Source of the DNA: UBA6168 sp964508135
GTDB taxonomy: Bacteria > Bacteroidota > Bacteroidia > Chitinophagales > Saprospiraceae
Direction: 5' to 3'
Assembly: GCA_964508135.1 (NCBI GenBank)
Contig: CAZDSU010000036.1
Span: 1 to 64,000, forward strand
DNA length: 64,000 nucleotides
This document shows, piece after piece, positions 60,012 to 64,000 of this stretch. The notes beneath the pieces were generated by a model, which was given only the letters and a program-made list of their open reading frames with translations, had not been told where the DNA came from and searched no databases. The translations under genes and the position numbers were made by a program. How positions within the stretch are numbered: the first letter of the stretch is position 1; each line of letters opens with the position of its first letter.

Positions 60012-61071
60012 GGTGCGGACAAAGGATAACGGGTTTCACATCTGGTTTCTTGTAAATCTTGCCGGTGTAGTAGGCAGCGATTTCAAAGCCACCTTGGCGG
60101 CTGTTCGTATCGCTCAGGTCGGAAAGTGTAAAGTCGTAGCCCAGTGCCACTTTGAAGTCCTTGTAGTCGAGGCCAAGGAGCAACTGGGCCGAGTCGCCTA
60201 CCCGGTAGCCGAGGCCACCGTTCAGCTTGATGTTCTCGGCGGGCTTGAGCCAGTAGCCTGCCCAAGCGTGTGCCTGAAACTGCCTGGCAGGGTTGATGTT
60301 GGAGAAGTAAACCTCCGGCGTCAGCGTCCATTTTGCGTTCAGCGATGTATTGAGTTGCGCATGGGCGATCAGGCGCATGTTCAAGTCAACATTTGACCCC
60401 CCAAAATTGTAGTCGCTCCCTGGCGTGGTGATGTGCCGGGCCGAAACACCAAAGTTGAAGTCCGTTGTTTTGCTGGCCTTTGATTTGAAAAGGAAGCCGA
60501 GGTTTACGTCGGAGAAGTCTTTTTTCTTGTCTGAATTACCACCTGGGCCTGACCCTCCCGACATAAAAATCAGGTCATCCGTAGATGCACCTGGCGTATT
60601 TGCCAATTGCTGTACTAAGAGGTCTTCCGGTTTGTAGCCGTCTATGTTTTTGATTTTCCTGCCAATTTTTCCCCATTGAACGCCCAACGTCAGCACGTTC
60701 TTGCTTTTTTTGTCGAGCGCCAAGTGAAATGCACCGCTCAGTTGCCCGGCAGTCATGGTCAGTTCACCGTCACCGGCAGCATCTTGAAATGCCAAAAAGC
60801 CCACCCCTATCCAGTGGCGCTTGCCAATCATCAAAATCGGGGCATCAGCGAAAATGGTCGGAGTACTGTAGGCAGACTTCCCGATGGCCGTGCGAGCCTG
60901 GTCACGGTAGATGCCGCCGATGCGGAACGTACCCTCGAACGACCCCGAAAAGGCCGGGTTCATGTGCAGGGGGTTCATGTAGAAAAGCGTGTTGTGCAAG
61001 TCTTGGGACTTGAGATGGCCGAAGCCGCCAAGCGTGACAACAAGGAGTAAAATTGTTTTTGTCAATCTCAT
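60007..61071 (-). CDS. PorP/SprF-family T9SS outer-membrane protein
   Basis: This 354-residue exported protein has a signal peptide (1-21) and the PorP/SprF pattern: QDLHNTLFYMNPLHMNPAFSGSFEG at the N-terminus, then IGVGFLAFQDAAG and beta strands to the end. PorP-like proteins work with PorE-like partners in T9SS export or surface attachment. The start at 61071 is preferred over an upstream frame. It is followed by the PorE-like gene, with a twin-hairpin repeat between them. Confidence 0.88.
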   Translation of the reverse strand: MRLTKTILLLVVTLGGFGHLKSQDLHNTLFYMNPLHMNPAFSGSFEGTFRIGGIYRDQARTAIGKSAYSTPTIFADAPILMIGKRHWIGVGFLAFQDAAGDGELTMTAGQLSGAFHLALDKKSKNVLTLGVQWGKIGRKIKNIDGYKPEDLLVQQLANTPGASTDDLIFMSGGSGPGGNSDKKKDFSDVNLGFLFKSKASKTTDFNFGVSARHITTPGSDYNFGGSNVDLNMRLIAHAQLNTSLNAKWTLTPEVYFSNINPARQFQAHAWAGYWLKPAENIKLNGGLGYRVGDSAQLLLGLDYKDFKVALGYDFTLSDLSDTNSRQGGFEIAAYYTGKIYKKPDVKPVILCPHL

Positions 61072-61236
61072 TTCAAATAAAGTTAGTAAGGATTTGAGGG
61101 CCGTGTGGCGAAAGGCCGAAAGATAGAATTTCTTCTTCAATTAGAGGTAAAGGCCGCCGCAAGTTTGCAGCTAAACAAGATTTCCTAAGTTCAATTTTCC
61201 GCGTTTTGCATAGTGAGTGACGTTTTGTTTAAATGC

Positions 61237-62217
61237 TCAAAGTTGCACAGGGGTTGCACCCCGTACGATTTTTTCAACGTCCTGCTCGTTCATGCACCGG
61301 AAATGCCCCTTTGGGCAGCTCTCGTGTCCGATTTTCGAGCAGGGTCGGCAGGGCAGCCCCTCCACTTCAAAGCTCGTGTTCTTGTCCGGGTTGGCCGGGC
61401 CGTAGTACGGGGCCATGCCCAGCGCAGGTACCGTATTGCCCCAAATAGACAGTATTTTTTTCTGAAAAGCTGCCGCAATATGCATCATTCCCGTGTCGTG
61501 CGTGATGACCAGCGGCGCCTGACGCAGCACCTCCGCTGATTCTTGCAGTGTTAGCTTCCCGCACAGGTTTACTACGTGGCTGCCTGTTTGCTTCGCAATG
61601 GCTTCCCCATCGGCGGCCTCCGCCTTGCCGCCCAACAGAACGACTGGCTGGTGTAGCTGCTTGCAGATTTCCACAATTATAGCAACCGGCAGCCGCTTGG
61701 TCTGGTACTGTGCACCGATGGCGAAGGCCACAAATGGTGAATGGTGAATGGTGAATGGTGAATGGTTTGGGTGCAGGAAATAATCAAGTCCTTGGCCGTC
61801 ATTTTTTACCCCAAGGGGTGCGGTAGCGGCAAGGTAACGGTCAACGATGTGGACGTTGGGCAGGTGGTTGATTTTTAGGGCTGTGAGCAGCCATTTTTCG
61901 ATGTTCAATTTATTAAAAACCAACCATTTAGGTTTAAAAAAAAGCCCAAACCGCACTTGTATCGTTCGCAGGTTTTTGTGCAAGTCAACCACATAATCGT
62001 AGCCTTCACGGCGCAGGTCGGGCAGCACTTCTGATACGTTATGTTGGATGGTAAAAATGCGGTCAACATACGGGTTGGCCTCCAGCAACGGAAGGAACTG
62101 CTGCTTGGTGAGGTAGTGGATTTCAGCGCCCAACTGTTGCTTCAGACACCTAATCACCGGCGTCGTTAGCATGATGTCGCCAATGGAAGAAAAGCGGATG
62201 ATGAGGATTTTTTTCAA
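61237..62217 (-). CDS. Glycosyltransferase family 9 (heptosyltransferase-like)
   Basis: This 326-residue GT9 enzyme has the N-terminal LIIRFSSIGDIMLTTPV and the C-terminal THDTGMMHIAAA and WGNTVPALG motifs of ADP-heptose:LPS heptosyltransferases. It probably adds a sugar to the LPS core; the donor and acceptor are inferred only. No ATG precedes the first strand, so TTG 62217 is chosen. A heptamer array (61734-61766) inside the gene encodes HSPFTIHHSPF. Confidence 0.85.
   Translation of the reverse strand: MKKILIIRFSSIGDIMLTTPVIRCLKQQLGAEIHYLTKQQFLPLLEANPYVDRIFTIQHNVSEVLPDLRREGYDYVVDLHKNLRTIQVRFGLFFKPKWLVFNKLNIEKWLLTALKINHLPNVHIVDRYLAATAPLGVKNDGQGLDYFLHPNHSPFTIHHSPFVAFAIGAQYQTKRLPVAIIVEICKQLHQPVVLLGGKAEAADGEAIAKQTGSHVVNLCGKLTLQESAEVLRQAPLVITHDTGMMHIAAAFQKKILSIWGNTVPALGMAPYYGPANPDKNTSFEVEGLPCRPCSKIGHESCPKGHFRCMNEQDVEKIVRGATPVQL
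61734..61766. repeat. Tandem heptamer (ATGGTGA)x4.7 inside a CDS
   Basis: Four exact ATGGTGA units plus ATGGT lie in the GT9 gene. The unit length is not a multiple of three. Confidence 0.93.
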
Positions 62218-62296
62218 AAAAAGGAATTTGCCCACAAATGTAATGCAAGCGCTGAAAGGGCGGCATACCCCAACATCGAGCAACGCCCGATATGAA

Positions 62297-63076
62297 CTAA
62301 GGATTTGCGGCAATTGGCTCGCCCGGTTCGGCAGCAGGGGCCGTAGGTGTGGGCGGCGGCACAGGCTCCGGCATCCGGTCGAGGAGTGGAGCGGGGCGGC
62401 AAAGCGTGAGGGCTTGCAGGTCATTGAGGCTACCGTTGAAAACGTTGAAGTCAATATCGCCAGCGATACCGAGGAGGCGGCCCCGGTTGCCGTACTGCCA
62501 AAATATCCAAGGTAGGCCATCGGCCAAATCTGGATGCCGCTCGTCGGAGTAGCGGGCCACCCAAACTGGGTATCCCAGCACCTGCCCAGCGAGGTGTTGG
62601 TTGTAAAATTTTTGGTTGGTGTAAACGATGGGCTTGATTTTCCAGGTATCCCCGACGATGGCCAGCCAGGTTTTTATGCCTGCAGCAAGCGTTTCCGAAG
62701 GGTAGCCATCGGTGACTTCCACGTCAAGCACGGGAGGCAGGTCGCCATGTTGCAGGTCAACGGTGGCGATGAAGTTCTGAGCCTGCAGCTCCGCTGAAAT
62801 GCCGGGTCGGAAGAAGTGGTAGGCGCCCCGTACCATACCCGCCGCCCGCATGGCGTCCCAGTTTTGGCAAAAAATGGTGTCCTGCATGGTTTCGCCCTCC
62901 GTGGCTTTTACGAAGGCGAACTTCACATCCTGTGTGGCCACCAATGGCCAGTCAACCTGTTTTTGGTAGTGCGAAACATCAATGCCATGCACACCGAAGC
63001 CCTCCTTCCGAATGGTTGGTTCGTTGCAGGCGGCCAAAACGGCCAAGGTTCCAAGAAGGATGAACTGACGTTTCAT
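62297..63076 (-). CDS. GH25 lysozyme-like lipoprotein
   Basis: This 259-residue protein has a lipoprotein signal (lipobox LAAC, Cys near 17) and a glycoside hydrolase family 25 domain, with GIDVSHYQKQVDW, VKATEGE, YHFFRP and LDVEV. The family cleaves the MurNAc-GlcNAc bond of peptidoglycan. A Pro-rich C-terminal tail follows. The start at 63076 gives the lipobox; a longer frame adds 18 unconserved residues. It is probably a wall-remodelling or defence enzyme. Confidence 0.9.
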   Translation of the reverse strand: MKRQFILLGTLAVLAACNEPTIRKEGFGVHGIDVSHYQKQVDWPLVATQDVKFAFVKATEGETMQDTIFCQNWDAMRAAGMVRGAYHFFRPGISAELQAQNFIATVDLQHGDLPPVLDVEVTDGYPSETLAAGIKTWLAIVGDTWKIKPIVYTNQKFYNQHLAGQVLGYPVWVARYSDERHPDLADGLPWIFWQYGNRGRLLGIAGDIDFNVFNGSLNDLQALTLCRPAPLLDRMPEPVPPPTPTAPAAEPGEPIAANP

Positions 63077-63486
63077 GGTTTGACCCAAAATTGTTGTTCG
63101 TGAATTGCGAAGCAAAAATGAAATCTTCACTGCTCGCTGCTCACATTAGTTGCCTTAACGGAGAAATTGTAATAAGGCTCTGCAAGAACGGGAAAAAAAA
63201 TATTTGGCACAATAGGCGTTAGGTAGTTTAATCCTTTTGTAACAGCCAAAAAAGCAAAAATGTCGCTGAACTGTGCTTTTGTGTCGCTGAGCTTGGTTCT
63301 TCGGCAAAGATGGTTTTGTCGGTTAGGCGTGTTTCCGTCATTTCATTTAAAATAATTTTTTACATAATTCAGGTCACTCCCTATCTTCCCCGCCGATAAT
63401 TTCGCCGTTTCGCAAAAATGCGAAAGTACTGCCCTTGCCATCTGGAACTACACACCTATCTTTCATTAAAGTTAAACGTACGAAGA
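63077..63486. other. Non-coding divergent region upstream of the GMC gene
   Basis: This 410-bp AT-rich region separates the GH25 gene from the GMC gene. I see no ORF, repeat or clear promoter box in it. Confidence 0.6.
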
Positions 63487-64000
63487 ATGAGCAACATCAA
63501 TGGAAAATGGCAGCAGGACAACTCCTACGATGCCATCGTCATCGGCAGCGGCATCAGCGGGGGCTGGGCCGCCAAGGAGCTGTCGGAAAAGGGGCTGAAA
63601 ACCCTCGTGCTGGAGCGGGGCCGAATGGTCAAGCACATCGAGGACTACCCGACCATGAACGCCGCCCCCTGGGACCTCCCCAACCGGGGCAGGGTGTCGC
63701 AGGACGAAATTGAAAAGCACTACCAGAAGCAAAACCGCACGGGTTACACCGTAAATCAGGGCCACAAGCACTGGTTTGTCAAGGACGACGAGCACCCCTA
63801 CACCGAGGTCAAGCGCTTCGACTGGATGCGGGGCTATCACGTCGGCGGACGCTCCATCACCTGGGGGCGACAGAGCTACCGTCACAGCGAGTTGGACTTC
63901 GCCGCCAATGCCAAAGAAGGCATCGGCGTGGACTGGCCCATCCGCTATGCCGATATTGCCCCGTGGTACAGCTACGTGGAGGAGTGGATTGGTGTCAGCG
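63487..64000 (+). CDS. GMC-family FAD oxidoreductase, 3' end outside window
   Basis: The first 171 codons of an ORF that runs off the window. The N-terminal dinucleotide fold reads DAIVIGSGISGGWAAKEL, followed by LVLERG, and later YHVGGRSITWGRQSYR, which matches glucose-methanol-choline oxidoreductases. These use FAD to oxidise sugars or alcohols. The substrate cannot be inferred from this part. The ATG at 63487 is the first start and is followed directly by the FAD fold. Confidence 0.88.
   Translation, partial: MSNINGKWQQDNSYDAIVIGSGISGGWAAKELSEKGLKTLVLERGRMVKHIEDYPTMNAAPWDLPNRGRVSQDEIEKHYQKQNRTGYTVNQGHKHWFVKDDEHPYTEVKRFDWMRGYHVGGRSITWGRQSYRHSELDFAANAKEGIGVDWPIRYADIAPWYSYVEEWIGVS

Noticed and set aside
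62218..62520. Upstream extension of the GT9 reading frame
   Set aside because: It overlaps the end of the GH25 gene in the same strand and does not look like protein; the GT9 fold starts at 62217.

Overview
The window reads as chromosomal DNA of a Bacteroidota bacterium, probably from the Saprospiria; that placement rests on overall gene character and was not tested. The Bacteroidota assignment rests on several things seen here: two secreted proteins with type IX secretion (T9SS)-type C-termini, an adjacent PorP/SprF-like and PorE-like gene pair, -7 promoter boxes of the TAnnTTTG type, little sign of Shine-Dalgarno sites, DUF4783 and DUF4112 proteins, and a tiny Lys/Arg-rich protein of Bacteroidota type. 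Most of the window is ordinary housekeeping DNA of moderate G+C. No rRNA, tRNA, CRISPR array, phage or insertion sequence was seen.

Layout. 1-10.2 kb: a large outer-membrane protein, an AAA_14/DUF4143 ATPase, a PhyH oxygenase, exonuclease III, ribA, an orphan OmpR-type response regulator, an SH3-like protein and dprA. 10.3-22.4 kb: alkaline phosphatase, a DUF4783 protein, gpmI, a lipoprotein, thrC and thrB, a VWA protein, prs, two cysteine-free ArsR-type regulators, tsaB and prfA. 22.6-25.6 kb: a carotenoid cluster, crtI-crtB-crtZ. 25.6-37.9 kb: envelope and lipid genes (acylphosphatase, desaturase, T9SS cargo, an LpxH-like hydrolase, TPR protein, acyltransferase, CotH-like protein) and a second AAA_14/DUF4143 ATPase broken by an in-frame amber codon. 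38.1-49.1 kb: SNF2/SWIM helicase, thioredoxin-like protein, OmpA protein, DUF4112 protein, rpsA, htpG and a MazG-like protein. 49.2-57.1 kb: a TrpF-like protein, an alkyltransferase-like protein, a MurG-like glycosyltransferase, RNase G, a 31-residue basic protein, TPR protein, HU, yicC, gmk and apaG. 57.2-64 kb: the PorE-like and PorP-like pair, a GT9 glycosyltransferase, a GH25 lysozyme and the start of a GMC oxidoreductase.

How the genes fit together. The crt genes cover phytoene synthesis, desaturation and ring hydroxylation, but lycopene cyclase is not in the window. thrB and thrC complete threonine synthesis from homoserine. The small basic protein, RNase G, HU and TPR genes form a translation/RNA block on one strand.

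The most striking non-coding signals are: (1) two parS-like ParB sites, a perfect 20-bp palindrome inside thrC and a near-perfect copy beside it, which suggest the window is close to the replication origin; (2) long palindromes that end exactly at the start codon of both AAA_14/DUF4143 ATPase genes; (3) a set of twin-hairpin elements of about 100 bp, one of them read in frame inside the 1220-residue outer-membrane protein; (4) heptanucleotide repeats inside coding regions; and (5) a short region at 48.57-48.73 kb that is either a 36-residue basic protein gene or a structured RNA with its own terminator.
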